Shown one piece after another: positions 51,210 to 60,472 of a DNA stretch of 64,000 bases. The stretch comes from Candidatus Pelagibacter sp. Lineage in GTDB: Bacteria; Pseudomonadota; Alphaproteobacteria; Pelagibacterales; Pelagibacteraceae. Both the position numbers and the translations under genes were made by a program. Location: contig JAOHCJ010000001.1 in NCBI GenBank assembly GCA_028095445.1, positions 33,758-97,757 on the forward strand, written 5' to 3'. The stretch's first letter is position 1, and every line of letters starts with the position of its first letter. The notes beneath the pieces were generated by a model. It ran no database searches. It was not told the origin of the DNA and saw only the letters and a list, made by a program, of their open reading frames with translations.

Positions 51210-52193
51210 ATGATAATTGTTAAAGTTCCTTTTAGAGTTAGTTTATTAGGTGGAGGTACAGATTTTCCTGCATTCTATAAAAAACATGGTGGATGTGTTA
51301 TTGGAGGAACTATTGATAAATATTGCTATATCACAATAAGAAAAATATCTGAAGTTTTCAAATATAAATATCGAATAGTTTGGTCCAAAAATGAAATTGA
51401 AAACAAAATAAGTGAAATTAAAAATCCTATAGTAAATGAAGTTTTAAAATATTTTAAAGTTAATGATAAAATTGAAATTCATTTTCAAGCAGACTTACCA
51501 AAAAATTCTGGCATCGGATCATCATCGTCTTTTTGTGTTGGCTTAATTCACGCAATATCTAAATTTAAAAAATTAAAACTTTCACAAAAAAGAATGGCCG
51601 AAGTTGCAATGTATATTGAGCAAATTAAATTGAAAGAATACTGTGGATCACAAGATCAAATTTGGGCCTCTTATGGTGGTTTTAGGATTATAAATTTTTT
51701 GTCTAATAATTCATTTAAGGTTAAGAATATTGAAATATCTGAGGTAAAAAAAAATAAGCTTAAGAATAATCTTTTGTTAATGTTTACAGGTTATCAAAGA
51801 TACTCAAAAAATGTTGAAAAAAAAAAGGTAACTAACTTGTCTAAAAATGTAAGTCATTTAATTCAAATAAAAAATTTGACACTAAAACTTAGAAGAGTTT
51901 TGGAGTCCAATGTAAATTTAAATAAAGTTGGTAACCTCTTAAACGAATACTGGCATTTAAAAAAAAAACTAGCTGGTGGTGTTTCCAATGTTTTTATTGA
52001 TAGATTGTACAACAGGCTATTAAAAAATGGTGCTACAGGAGCAAAACTTATTGGATCAGGTTCAGGTGGTTTTTTTTTATTATATTGTGACAAAAAAAAA
52101 CAAAATAAATTAAAAAAACAGATGAAACAATTTACTTTTTTAGACTTCAATTTTTCTAAGGAAGGTAGTGAAATAATTTATGAAAATAAATAA
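51210..52193 (+). CDS. GHMP kinase (heptose-7-phosphate kinase-like)
   Basis: The protein has 327 residues. 'PFRVSLLGGGTDFPAFYKKHGG' opens the fold, the ATP loop is 'LPKNSGIGSSSSFCVGLIHAI', and 'GATGAKLIGSGSGGFFLLYCD' closes it. The HddA group phosphorylates D-glycero-D-manno-heptose 7-phosphate for surface glycan precursors; fucokinase-like or other sugars are possible. Confidence 0.85.
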   Translation: MIIVKVPFRVSLLGGGTDFPAFYKKHGGCVIGGTIDKYCYITIRKISEVFKYKYRIVWSKNEIENKISEIKNPIVNEVLKYFKVNDKIEIHFQADLPKNSGIGSSSSFCVGLIHAISKFKKLKLSQKRMAEVAMYIEQIKLKEYCGSQDQIWASYGGFRIINFLSNNSFKVKNIEISEVKKNKLKNNLLLMFTGYQRYSKNVEKKKVTNLSKNVSHLIQIKNLTLKLRRVLESNVNLNKVGNLLNEYWHLKKKLAGGVSNVFIDRLYNRLLKNGATGAKLIGSGSGGFFLLYCDKKKQNKLKKQMKQFTFLDFNFSKEGSEIIYENK

Positions 52194-52220
52194 AATTTTT
52201 AAATATCTTTAATAAAACTA

Positions 52221-53111
52221 CTAAGACTTCCAGTCTCCAATTTTGCTAAAAAGAAAATTTCTAAAAGCAGTTATTCTTGCTGTATTTTTTAGAGATTGGG
52301 GATATACAAAATGTGCTTCAGTTATTGGGCCCTCAGAATTTGGAAGAACTTTTATTATATTATTTGAATTTGAAACTAAGTATTCTGGAAGTGCAGCTAA
52401 CCCTACTCCAGATTCAACAGCTAAAAGTAACCCCATAACACTATTAACCTTCATTAATGATTTTCTTTTCTTTCCATCTTTAACACCAAGCTTGAGAGCC
52501 CAATCTGGATTATATACAGGTGAGGGCTCTCCTTTTCCAAAGGAAATAAATTTATGTTTATTCAAATCTGAAATAGTCTTTGGCATACCATGTTTTTCTA
52601 AATATTTATTAGATCCATATATAAAGTATTTAATATCAATTAATTTTTTTTGTATATAATTAAGCTTTTTAGGTCTTCTCATAAAAATTCCTATGTCGGC
52701 CTGCCTAGTGCTTAAATCAAGCTCTTTATCGTCAAAAATTAGTTCTACTTCAATTTCTGGGTTTAAATTCATAAATTCTTGAATTCGAGGTGTTAGCCAG
52801 TGAGTACCAAAACTTCTGACTGTAGTAATTGTTAATTTTCCTGTTGGTTTATTTTTTTGATCTCCTAATGACGTTTCAACTTCTTTAAGTTTACTAATAA
52901 CGTCATGTGCAGTTTTAAATACATATTCACCATTTTCTGTTAAAGTGAGACCTCTTGCATGCCTTTCAAAGAGTTGAACTTTAAGATCTTGCTCTAATGA
53001 TTGAATTTGTCTACTAATTGCAGATTGACTAAGATTTAAATTTACTGTTGCATTCGTAAAGCTTCCTGCTTCAGCAACTGCATGAAATATCTTTAATTTG
53101 TCCCAATCCAT
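52221..53111 (-). CDS. LysR-family transcriptional regulator
   Basis: The protein has 296 residues. The HTH 'MDWDKLKIFHAVAEAGSFTNATVNLNLSQSAISRQIQSLE' and a ligand-binding domain are standard LysR. It starts right after the acuI stop, so it is co-transcribed with acuI and folE rather than divergent, which is unusual for LysR but seen in AT-rich streamlined genomes. Confidence 0.93.
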   Translation of the reverse strand: MDWDKLKIFHAVAEAGSFTNATVNLNLSQSAISRQIQSLEQDLKVQLFERHARGLTLTENGEYVFKTAHDVISKLKEVETSLGDQKNKPTGKLTITTVRSFGTHWLTPRIQEFMNLNPEIEVELIFDDKELDLSTRQADIGIFMRRPKKLNYIQKKLIDIKYFIYGSNKYLEKHGMPKTISDLNKHKFISFGKGEPSPVYNPDWALKLGVKDGKKRKSLMKVNSVMGLLLAVESGVGLAALPEYLVSNSNNIIKVLPNSEGPITEAHFVYPQSLKNTARITAFRNFLFSKIGDWKS

Positions 53112-54113
53112 CTATTTATTTAAATCTACCAAAACCCTTCCTGAAATTTCACCCTTTAAAATTTTTGGATATATTTCTAATAATTCATCTAAACTTACAG
53201 TTAAGATTGATTTTTCAAGAACTTTAAAATCAACAAGCTTTGCTGCTTCTGCCCAAATAAATTCTCTTCTTTTAATACTACAATTTGCTGAATCCATTCC
53301 CCAAACTTTAATTCCCCTTAGCATGAATGGTAATAAATTTGTGTTTAACTCATTGCTATTTGCATTACCACAAACAGCTATAATTCCATTTGATCTAGTT
53401 TGAGCTATTGCGTTAGCTAAAATTTTACCTCCTACTGTATCAACAACACCATCCCACAACCCTTTATCAATAGGTCTTGGATCTTTGTCAAAATCAGCTC
53501 TGTTAACAATATTTTTTGCTCCAAGCGATTTTAAATAATCTGTTTTAGAATCTTTTCCTGTAACAGCTGTTACATTGTATCCTAATTTAGTAAGAGCCAT
53601 TACCGCTACACTACCCACCCCACCAGTAGCTCCAGTAACTAATACATCATTTACTTTATCACCTAATAAAATTTCTTCTCTAGCTTGAATAGCAAAAGCA
53701 CTCATTAAAGATGTAAAGCCAGCTGTTCCTAACATCATAGCTTGTTTGCTAGTTAGGTTTGAAGGTCTCTTAACTAAAAAATCAGCATTGACTTTTGCTA
53801 TCTGAGAGTATCCACCAAAAAAAGCTTCTCCAACTCTCCATCCAGTTAAAATTATTTCATCGCCAGTTTTAAATTTTTGATTTTCACTTTCAAGAACAGT
53901 ACCTGAAAAATCTATACCTGGAATGTGTGGAAATTCTTTAACAAGACGACCACCATTTTTCAAAATCATTCCATCTTTATAGTTTAAATCTGAATAATCT
54001 ACTTTTACAGTAACATCACCATGCTTTAAAAATGATTTATCTATTGACTTTACCTCTCGGGTAAAATTTTCACCTTCTTGATTAACAATTAGTGCTTTAA
54101 AGTTATCCGACAT
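53112..54113 (-). CDS. acuI: Acrylyl-CoA reductase / YhdH-type zinc-free quinone oxidoreductase
   Basis: The protein has 333 residues. 'DYSDLNYKDGMILKNGGRLVKEFPHIPGID' and 'TGATGGVGSVAVMALTKLGYNVTAVTGK' (NADPH loop) match AcuI/YhdH of the MDR family. In marine bacteria this enzyme detoxifies acryloyl-CoA from DMSP metabolism. Strong Shine-Dalgarno AAGGAGGG before the ATG. Symbol moderately sure. Confidence 0.88.
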   Translation of the reverse strand: MSDNFKALIVNQEGENFTREVKSIDKSFLKHGDVTVKVDYSDLNYKDGMILKNGGRLVKEFPHIPGIDFSGTVLESENQKFKTGDEIILTGWRVGEAFFGGYSQIAKVNADFLVKRPSNLTSKQAMMLGTAGFTSLMSAFAIQAREEILLGDKVNDVLVTGATGGVGSVAVMALTKLGYNVTAVTGKDSKTDYLKSLGAKNIVNRADFDKDPRPIDKGLWDGVVDTVGGKILANAIAQTRSNGIIAVCGNANSNELNTNLLPFMLRGIKVWGMDSANCSIKRREFIWAEAAKLVDFKVLEKSILTVSLDELLEIYPKILKGEISGRVLVDLNK

Positions 54114-54134
54114 GCTTTTCCCTCCTTAGGAAAG

Positions 54135-54743
54135 TTACTTACTAATAAATCTTAAGTATCTATTTTGAACACCAAGGTCTTCTTTAAATTGTCCTAAGAA
54201 ATAATTTGTAACTGTTGTCGCATTTTCTTTTTTAATACCTCTCATAGTCATACATTGATGAGTTGAGTCTATTGTTACAGCTACACCTTTTGCATCTAAA
54301 GATTCCATAATCGTTTTAGCAATTTGCATCGTAAGTCTCTCTTGTGTCTGTAATCTTTTTGAAAAAACTTCTACTACTCTTGCAAGCTTACTTAGACCCA
54401 CAACTCTCTCGTTTGGAATGTATGCAACATGTGCAATTCCAATAATTGGAGCCATATGATGTTCGCAATGACTTTGCACAGAAACATTTTTTTGTACAAC
54501 CATGTCATCATAACCTTCGACATCTCCAAAAGTCTTATCTAAAATTTTATTAGGGTCTTCTGCATATCCAACAAAATATTCTTTATATGCTTTTACAACT
54601 CTCTTAGGAGTTTCTAATAATCCTTCTCTACGAGGGTCTTCACCCATCCAAGTTAAGATAGTTTTAAAGGCCTCTTCAGCTTCTTTATCAGAAACTTTTT
54701 TGGTATCTAAAATTTTGTTATCTGTGTCTTCTACTAATTTCAT
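54135..54743 (-). CDS. folE: GTP cyclohydrolase I
   Basis: The protein has 202 residues. 'GEDPRREGLLETPKRVVKAYKEYF', 'SVQSHCEHHMAPIIGIAHVAYIPNERVVGLSKLARVVE' (zinc Cys/His) and 'RLQTQERLTMQIA', 'GVAVTIDSTHQCMTMRG' are conserved. First step of folate/pterin synthesis. Upstream of acuI by 21 bases. Confidence 0.95.
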   Translation of the reverse strand: MKLVEDTDNKILDTKKVSDKEAEEAFKTILTWMGEDPRREGLLETPKRVVKAYKEYFVGYAEDPNKILDKTFGDVEGYDDMVVQKNVSVQSHCEHHMAPIIGIAHVAYIPNERVVGLSKLARVVEVFSKRLQTQERLTMQIAKTIMESLDAKGVAVTIDSTHQCMTMRGIKKENATTVTNYFLGQFKEDLGVQNRYLRFISK

Positions 54744-54820
54744 AAGGCAAGTTTATACAGTAAATCATTGTTTTTAAAATATTTAATATATTCCTCAATA
54801 TGCTACATAATCACCTAGTT

Positions 54821-55288
54821 ATGTTTAAAAAAAGAGAAAATATAGTCGAAATTGAAGAAGGGAAACTTCTTTCACCAAAATTTGATAATGATGGCTTAAT
54901 TCCTGTTATTACAATGTGTTCAAAAACTAGAGACATACTTATGCATGGATATATGAATGTTGAAGCCTTAAAAAAAACTATAGAAACTAAGGAAGCTCAT
55001 TACTTTAGTAGATCTAGACAGCAAATTTGGTATAAAGGTAAAACTAGTGGTTTCATTCAAAAAGTAACTGAAATTAGAATTGATGATGATCAGGATTCTA
55101 TTTGGTTAACTGTTAATATTGGTGATGGTTCAAGTTGTCATGTTGGTTATCGATCATGTTTTTATAGATCAATTCCACTTGGTCCAATTGAAAATGGTCG
55201 AGAAGTCAAAATGAAGTTTGAAGAGAAAGAAAAATCTTTTGACCCAGAGGTTGTTTATAAAGATCAACCAAATCCTACAAAAATTTAA
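54821..55288 (+). CDS. hisI: Phosphoribosyl-AMP cyclohydrolase
   Basis: The protein has 155 residues from the ATG at 54821; an ATG at 54800 would add seven residues. 'GLIPVITMCSKTRDILMHGYMNVEALKKT', 'YFSRSRQQIWYKGKTSG' and 'IDDDQDSIWLTVNIGDGSSCHVGYRSCF' are the HisI motifs. It opens the purine ring in histidine synthesis. Its stop overlaps the DUF2237 ATG by one base. Confidence 0.88.
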   Translation: MFKKRENIVEIEEGKLLSPKFDNDGLIPVITMCSKTRDILMHGYMNVEALKKTIETKEAHYFSRSRQQIWYKGKTSGFIQKVTEIRIDDDQDSIWLTVNIGDGSSCHVGYRSCFYRSIPLGPIENGREVKMKFEEKEKSFDPEVVYKDQPNPTKI

Positions 55289-55662
55289 TGACTGATAAAC
55301 AAAAAAATGTTTTAGGTGAAGATCTAGAAGAATGCTCTATTGATCCTTTAACTGGATGGTACCGTGATGGTTGTTGCAGTACAGATGAAAATGATCATGG
55401 TGTTCATACTGTTTGTGCAAAAGTTACAACTGAATTTTTAGAATGGTGCAAAGAAGCTGGTAATGATTTAATTACACCTCATCCTGAATTTGGTTTTCCT
55501 GGATTAAAAGATGGAGATGGTTGGTGTGTTTGTGCTAGCTGGTATGCTAGAGCCGTTGATGCAGGAAAACCTTGTCCTGTGTATTTAAAAAGAACTCATG
55601 AAAAAACTTTAAAACTTGTTTCTATGGAAGCTTTAAAGAAAAACGCTATTGATTTATCTTAA
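55288..55662 (+). CDS. DUF2237-family protein
   Basis: The protein has 124 residues. 'NVLGEDLEECSIDPLTGWYRDGCCST', 'HTVCAKVTTEFLEWCKEAGNDL' and 'GDGWCVCASWYARA' are DUF2237 landmarks, rich in conserved Cys/Trp. Function unknown, perhaps metal or redox. Coupled to hisI. Confidence 0.9.
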   Translation: MTDKQKNVLGEDLEECSIDPLTGWYRDGCCSTDENDHGVHTVCAKVTTEFLEWCKEAGNDLITPHPEFGFPGLKDGDGWCVCASWYARAVDAGKPCPVYLKRTHEKTLKLVSMEALKKNAIDLS

Positions 55663-55722
55663 TTAATTGAAAGATAAAATCATTTACTTGATAAACCCAA
55701 TTTGAACTAATAGACATTAAAA

Positions 55723-56571
55723 ATGGAAATCGTTACAAAAATTGCCCCTTTAGGTTTAGCTGTAATAATGCTTGGACTTGGAATGAGTCTAACAATTAAA
55801 GATTTTGCAAGAGTAGTAAAGTTTCCAAAAGATTTTTTAGTTGGTTTTACTTGTCAGATGTTTGTTCTTCCAATTATTGCATTCACTCTTATTAAATTAT
55901 TAAACACTCCACTTGAACTTGCTTTAGGAGTCATGATAATTGCAGCTGCACCTGGAGGAGTAACATCAAATGTGCTCACTAAATTTGCAGATGGAGATGT
56001 CGCTTTATCAATAACGCTTACAGCAATTATCAGCTTAGTTAGTATTATATCTGTTCCTTTTATTATTTTTCTTTCAATTGATTTATTAAATATCAATTAT
56101 ATTACAAAAGAATTTTCTATAATAAGCATTTCTTTAAAAATGTTTTTTGTTGTTACTATCCCAGTCTTAATAGGAATGATTATTAGACATTTTGCTGAAA
56201 ATTTAATTCTAAATAATGTTCGATTAATTCAGAGAATTTCAATAGCTTTATTTGTTCTGGTATTTATTGCTATCTATATTGAAGAATGGGATAATATTAC
56301 AAATTTTATAAAGCAGGCTGGTTTAATTGCGCTAGTACTTAATATTGTAATGATGATTGTAGGTTTTTATGTTGCAAAATTTTTTACATCAGGTGTTGCA
56401 CAACAAAGATGTATATCCTTAGAGTGTGGTTTACAAAATGGAACTTTGGCTGTATTTGTTTCAACTCAATTATTTGATGAGATGGTTTATATAGTACCTA
56501 CAGCAGCTTACGCATTAGTGATGATGGCAACTTCTATATTTTTTGTCTATATTATAAAAAAGAGTAGTTAA
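55723..56571 (+). CDS. Bile acid:sodium symporter (BASS) family transporter
   Basis: The protein has 282 residues and about nine membrane helices. 'AAPGGVTSNVLTKFADGDVALSITLTAI' (the Na+-site repeat) and 'CGLQNGTLAVFV' (the second repeat) match the BASS family. In bacteria it may take up or export organic acids, e.g. pantoate or pyruvate-like compounds. Substrate unknown. Confidence 0.9.
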   Translation: MEIVTKIAPLGLAVIMLGLGMSLTIKDFARVVKFPKDFLVGFTCQMFVLPIIAFTLIKLLNTPLELALGVMIIAAAPGGVTSNVLTKFADGDVALSITLTAIISLVSIISVPFIIFLSIDLLNINYITKEFSIISISLKMFFVVTIPVLIGMIIRHFAENLILNNVRLIQRISIALFVLVFIAIYIEEWDNITNFIKQAGLIALVLNIVMMIVGFYVAKFFTSGVAQQRCISLECGLQNGTLAVFVSTQLFDEMVYIVPTAAYALVMMATSIFFVYIIKKSS

Positions 56572-56574
56572 AAC

Positions 56575-57546
56575 TTAATTAATTTTTATTAAACTTAAAT
56601 TATAAACACGTGCAGTAAATTTAGATAAATTATTAAAGGTATTTTTTTGTACTTCTAGCAATTTTTTTGCGTGAACGCCTGTTGAAGAATAATGTTTTTT
56701 ATCATTCATTTCTAAAAATTTTAATTTTAGTAATTTATTTAATTTTCTAATAACAGTAGCTCTTGGGATGCCTGAAATTTCTGAAATAGACATTGCGTTA
56801 ATGCCTGTTCCATTTTTTTGATTAGCAAAGAAATACCTTTCTAAGTAAAATTCTTTACTCATTGCACTATTATCAACTTTTTTTGAGTTTAGAGCATGAT
56901 TGATTATACAAATGCCATTAACATGGAAGGATTCTAAATCACCAAAAATTTTTTTAAATCCTAATAACATAGGCATTTGCATTTCATAATAAAGTTTCCA
57001 AACAAATGAAAAATATTCCTTACATGTTTTTGTTAAACTTTGACTGCTGATTGGTTCTGCCATTAGTCCCTCGCTAACACACATTTTTGAAATAGTTGAT
57101 AAAAACCTTGTCATTCTTTTTATCGTGTCTTGAGGTTTAATATTTGGCCAAGTATTTCTATCAATTATAATCTTTTTATTTATTCTTTTTATTGAACCCA
57201 TTTTTTCTAATTCGTTAATTTTTCTTCTAGCTGTTTCTTTTGGTATATTCAGCGATTTAGATACCTCCATTACATTAATTGTATCTATTTCAACTTTATT
57301 TTGATCAAAAAACTCATCATAATTTAACTTCACAAAGTTTTTTGAATAAGTTTCAAATGTATTCATCAATAAATGCATAATGATCATAAATTTTTCATAA
57401 TCATAAAAAGTTCTATAAGCACCATTTACCCAATCCAATTGCATTGGTGTCCAAACAGGTATTATCGAAGTGAAGTTTTTTTCTATTACTTCTAGTATAT
57501 CTTCACTGAGGATCTGATTTGTTACTTCAGGTAATGCTTTAGTCAT
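56575..57546 (-). CDS. Putative regulator with two helix-turn-helix segments
   Basis: The protein has 323 residues. Two similar HTH stretches are visible: 'NVMEVSKSLNIPKETARRKINELEKMGSIKR' near 92 and 'SISEISGIPRATVIRKLNKLLKLKFLEM' near 254. The intervening 'ICIINHALNSKK' region is helical. Tandem winged-helix segments within one chain suggest a pseudo-dimeric DNA-binding protein. Two direct repeats and a palindrome lie immediately upstream, likely its own operator. Family not named. Confidence 0.7.
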   Translation of the reverse strand: MTKALPEVTNQILSEDILEVIEKNFTSIIPVWTPMQLDWVNGAYRTFYDYEKFMIIMHLLMNTFETYSKNFVKLNYDEFFDQNKVEIDTINVMEVSKSLNIPKETARRKINELEKMGSIKRINKKIIIDRNTWPNIKPQDTIKRMTRFLSTISKMCVSEGLMAEPISSQSLTKTCKEYFSFVWKLYYEMQMPMLLGFKKIFGDLESFHVNGICIINHALNSKKVDNSAMSKEFYLERYFFANQKNGTGINAMSISEISGIPRATVIRKLNKLLKLKFLEMNDKKHYSSTGVHAKKLLEVQKNTFNNLSKFTARVYNLSLIKIN

Positions 57547-57559
57547 AAAATTATAATTT

Positions 57560-57610
57560 AACCCAAAATGAACATATTTTTAAAAAGAGTCAACCCAAAA
57601 TGAACGTTCA
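57560..57610. promoter_or_regulatory. Direct repeats AACCCAAAATGAAC and palindrome upstream of the double-HTH regulator
   Basis: The 14-base word occurs at 57560-57573 and 57592-57605, 32 bases apart, about three helical turns. The second copy runs into TGAACGTTCA (57601-57610), a perfect palindrome. This layout suits binding of a dimeric or two-headed regulator between the divergent genes at 57546 and 57635/57650. Confidence 0.65.
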
Positions 57611-57649
57611 CTTTATTGTTATTTCATCTGAGGGATGTTTATTAGCCTC

Positions 57650-57817
57650 ATGAGTACTGAAAAAATTTCTATTGCTAATGATAAAAGCTATTCTACTCTG
57701 ATGACCCCTGAAGTAGAAAAAGTAAAACTCCCTGGACGAGTTGACATAAATGACTTGTTAGCAAGAGTCAGGGAGGAAAAAAAAAAAGAAAATAAAGTTA
57801 ATTTAGTTTTTTTTTAG
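57650..57817 (+). CDS. Small hypothetical protein (55 aa)
   Basis: From the ATG at 57650 the product is 55 residues (an ATG at 57635 is also possible, with GAGGG just before it). The C-terminal half 'LPGRVDINDLLARVREEKKKENKVN' is conserved-looking and basic. Divergent to the double-HTH regulator and controlled by the same region. Unknown function. Confidence 0.5.
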   Translation: MSTEKISIANDKSYSTLMTPEVEKVKLPGRVDINDLLARVREEKKKENKVNLVFF

Positions 57818-57875
57818 TTTATTTGTTTCTCTTATTTTAGTTGTTGGAATAATTTTATCTTTTTAAATTAAGTTT

Positions 57876-59495
57876 TTACATATTTCCGTATTTAGGTCCG
57901 CCACTTCCCTCTGGTGTAACCCAAGTGATATTTTGCGAAGGCTCTTTGATATCACAAGTTTTACAATGAATACAATTTTGAGAATTTATCACAAATTTCT
58001 TAATATCGTTTTCTACTTGGACTTCATAAACACCTGCGGGACAATATCTTTGAGCAGGTTCATCAAATTTTTCTAGTGTATAATTTATTGGTAAGTTTGG
58101 ATCTTTGAGTTTCAAATGTACAGGTTGATTATCTGCATGATTAGTTCCTGTCAAATAAACTGAGCTCGTTTTGTCAAATGTAATAACATTATCAGGTTTA
58201 GGATAATCAATTTTTGGCATTTCATTTGCAGATTTTAAAGTTTCATGATCTGCATGTTTGTGTTTAAGAGTCAGTGGTAATTTTCCTCTAAATAAAATTT
58301 GATCTATTCCTGTAAATATTATTCCTAAAATTAACCCCCAGCTAAAACTAGGTTTAACATTTCTAGCTTTATAGAGTTCTTCGTATACCCAACTTTTTTT
58401 AAACATATCTTCATAGATTGATAAATCTTTATTTTCTTTTAAATTTGCATAAATAGTTTCAGCTGCAATCATTCCACTTTTCATTGCAGTATGTGAGCCT
58501 TTTATTTTAGGCATATTTAAAGTTCCAGCATCACAGCCTACTAATAAAGCTCCTGGCATAAACATTTTAGGTAAGCTTTGTAATCCACCCTCAATTAAAG
58601 CTCTTGCTCCATAAGAAATACGTTTTCCACCTTCAATTACTTTTTTAATAACTGGGTGAGTTTTAAATCTTTGAAACTCATCAAATGGTGAAAGATGAGG
58701 ATTTTTATAATCTAAACCAATTACATAACCTAAAAATATTTGTTTATTTTCTGCATGATATATAAAACTTCCGCCATAGGTATTATTGTCCAATGGCCAG
58801 CCTGCTGTGTGCATAACTAAACCTTCTTCATGATTATTATCATTAATTTCCCAAATTTCTTTAAAACCAATTCCATATTGTTGAGGGTCTTTACCGTTGT
58901 CTAAATCAAATTTTTTTATGAGTTCTTTTCCAAGATGACCTCTACAACCTTCTGCAAAAACTGTTATCTTACCATTTAACTCTATGCCTGGTTCAAAACT
59001 ATCTTTTTTTTTTCCTTCTTTGTCAATACCCATATCTTGAGTTGCAACACCTTTTACAGATCCATCATCATTGTATAAAATTTCACTAGCTGGAAACCCT
59101 GGAAAAATTTCAACACCTAAAGCTTCTGCTTGTTCTGCTAGCCATCTACATAAATTAGCAAGGCTTATTATATAGTTTTTGTGATTTTGCTGTACAGAAG
59201 GTAGTAGCCATGTTGGCCAACTTAACGATTTTGTTTTACTTAAAAATAAGAATTTTTCTTTTGAAACTTTTGTTTTAATTGGAGTATTTAATTCTTTCCA
59301 ATTAGGGAATAACTCATCAAGAGCTCTGGTTTCAAATACGTTGCCACTTAAAATATGAGCACCAATCTCAGATGCCTTTTCAAGTAAACAGACATTTAAT
59401 TCTGGGTCTAATTGTTTAAGTTTGATAGCAGTAGATAGTCCTGAAGGACCACCTCCAACGATTACCACATCATAATCCATTGCTTCTCTAGGCAT
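57876..59495 (-). CDS. etfQO: Electron transfer flavoprotein-ubiquinone oxidoreductase
   Basis: The protein has 539 residues. The FAD loop 'DVVIVGGGPSGLSTAIKLKQLDP' at the start, 'SGNVFETRALDELFP', and the C-terminal 4Fe-4S domain 'CIHCKTCDIKEPSQNITWVTPEGSGGP' are intact. It passes electrons from ETF to ubiquinone in the inner membrane. Intact although etfA upstream is interrupted. Confidence 0.96.
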   Translation of the reverse strand: MPREAMDYDVVIVGGGPSGLSTAIKLKQLDPELNVCLLEKASEIGAHILSGNVFETRALDELFPNWKELNTPIKTKVSKEKFLFLSKTKSLSWPTWLLPSVQQNHKNYIISLANLCRWLAEQAEALGVEIFPGFPASEILYNDDGSVKGVATQDMGIDKEGKKKDSFEPGIELNGKITVFAEGCRGHLGKELIKKFDLDNGKDPQQYGIGFKEIWEINDNNHEEGLVMHTAGWPLDNNTYGGSFIYHAENKQIFLGYVIGLDYKNPHLSPFDEFQRFKTHPVIKKVIEGGKRISYGARALIEGGLQSLPKMFMPGALLVGCDAGTLNMPKIKGSHTAMKSGMIAAETIYANLKENKDLSIYEDMFKKSWVYEELYKARNVKPSFSWGLILGIIFTGIDQILFRGKLPLTLKHKHADHETLKSANEMPKIDYPKPDNVITFDKTSSVYLTGTNHADNQPVHLKLKDPNLPINYTLEKFDEPAQRYCPAGVYEVQVENDIKKFVINSQNCIHCKTCDIKEPSQNITWVTPEGSGGPKYGNM

Positions 59496-59517
59496 ATTTG
59501 AATTTTTACAGTAATGA

Positions 59518-60363
59518 TTATTTTTGTATACTATTTAATTTATTCAATTCTTCTAAGAATTGAGGTAACGCCTCAAATAAGTCAGCTTCCAGACCGTAAT
59601 CTGCGACACTAAATATTGGTGCTTCACCATCTTTATTAATAGCAACAATTATTTTACTTTCTTTCATTCCAGCTAAGTGTTGAATTGCTCCTGAAATTCC
59701 AACTGCTATATATAAGTCAGGCACAACCACTTTGCCAGTTTGGCCAACTTGATGTTCATTGCTTATATATCCAGCATCAACCGCTGCTCGTGACGCACCA
59801 ATTGCAGCGTTTAATTTATCTGCAATATCATTTATCAATTTAAAATTCTCTCCATTTTGCATACCTCTTCCACCAGAAACTACAACTCTTGCAGTTCCAA
59901 GTTCAGGTCTATCAGATTTAATTTCTTCTCTTTTAACAAATTTTGATAATGTAAACTCTTCAGTAGATTCAACTTTTTCTATTGGAGCAGATCCACCAGA
60001 TGTTTCACAAGGTTCAAAAGATGTCGGCCTGATCGTTATACACTTTTTTGCATCTGTGCTTTTTACAGTAGCAAATGCATTACCTGCATAAATGGGTCTT
60101 AAGAAAATATCAGGTGATATGACTTTAATGATATCGCTCACTTGAGATATATCTAAATTTGCTGCTACCCTAGGCATTAAGTTTTTACCAAATGTGTTTG
60201 CTGAACTAACGATATGGGAATAATTTTTTGAAAACTTTGTAATCAGTGGCGCAAAGTTTTCTGCTAAATAGTTTTTCATAATAGGTTGCTTCAGCTTGGA
60301 ATACTTTTTTGACAGCTGGCATTTCAGATAAAGATTTTGCAACACCTCCACAATTATTTCCAA
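59518..60363 (-). CDS. etfA: Electron transfer flavoprotein alpha subunit, C-terminal part (frameshifted)
   Basis: The genuine EtfA sequence in this frame begins near 60280 and continues to 59518 with 'AENFAPLI', '[27 protein letters not shown]', '[13 protein letters not shown]', '[29 protein letters not shown]' (FAD-binding). The N-terminus is in another frame. The residues before 60280 in this ORF are out of frame noise. Adding one A to the A-run at minus-strand 60276-60272 restores one continuous EtfA, so the gene is broken by a one-base deletion here. Confidence 0.9.
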   Translation of the reverse strand: MEIIVEVLQNLYLKCQLSKKYSKLKQPIMKNYLAENFAPLITKFSKNYSHIVSSANTFGKNLMPRVAANLDISQVSDIIKVISPDIFLRPIYAGNAFATVKSTDAKKCITIRPTSFEPCETSGGSAPIEKVESTEEFTLSKFVKREEIKSDRPELGTARVVVSGGRGMQNGENFKLINDIADKLNAAIGASRAAVDAGYISNEHQVGQTGKVVVPDLYIAVGISGAIQHLAGMKESKIIVAINKDGEAPIFSVADYGLEADLFEALPQFLEELNKLNSIQK

Positions 60364-60472
60364 TTAAAAGAACATGAACGTCTGAATCTATTTGTGATGC
60401 TGCAGTAATTGCATTTAACGTAAACGGTCTTACTTCTTTATTGTTATGTTCTGCAATTAATAAAACTGACAC
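60206..60472 (-). CDS. etfA: Electron transfer flavoprotein alpha subunit, N-terminal part (frameshifted)
   Basis: The first about 67 residues match EtfA: '[41 protein letters not shown]' and '[18 protein letters not shown]'. After that the frame runs out into nonsense and stops, while the true continuation is in the neighbouring frame. The start overlaps the etfB stop by one base. Together with the previous entry it forms one gene. Confidence 0.88.
   Translation of the reverse strand: MSVLLIAEHNNKEVRPFTLNAITAASQIDSDVHVLLIGNNCGGVAKSLSEMPAVKKVFQAEATYYEKLFSRKLCATDYKVFKKLFPYR

Noticed and set aside
60265..60285. Programmed ribosomal frameshift in etfA
   Set aside because: The GAAAAAC stretch lacks the sixth A needed for the classic -1 heptamer, and the true continuation is in the +1 frame. 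No stimulatory structure is apparent.
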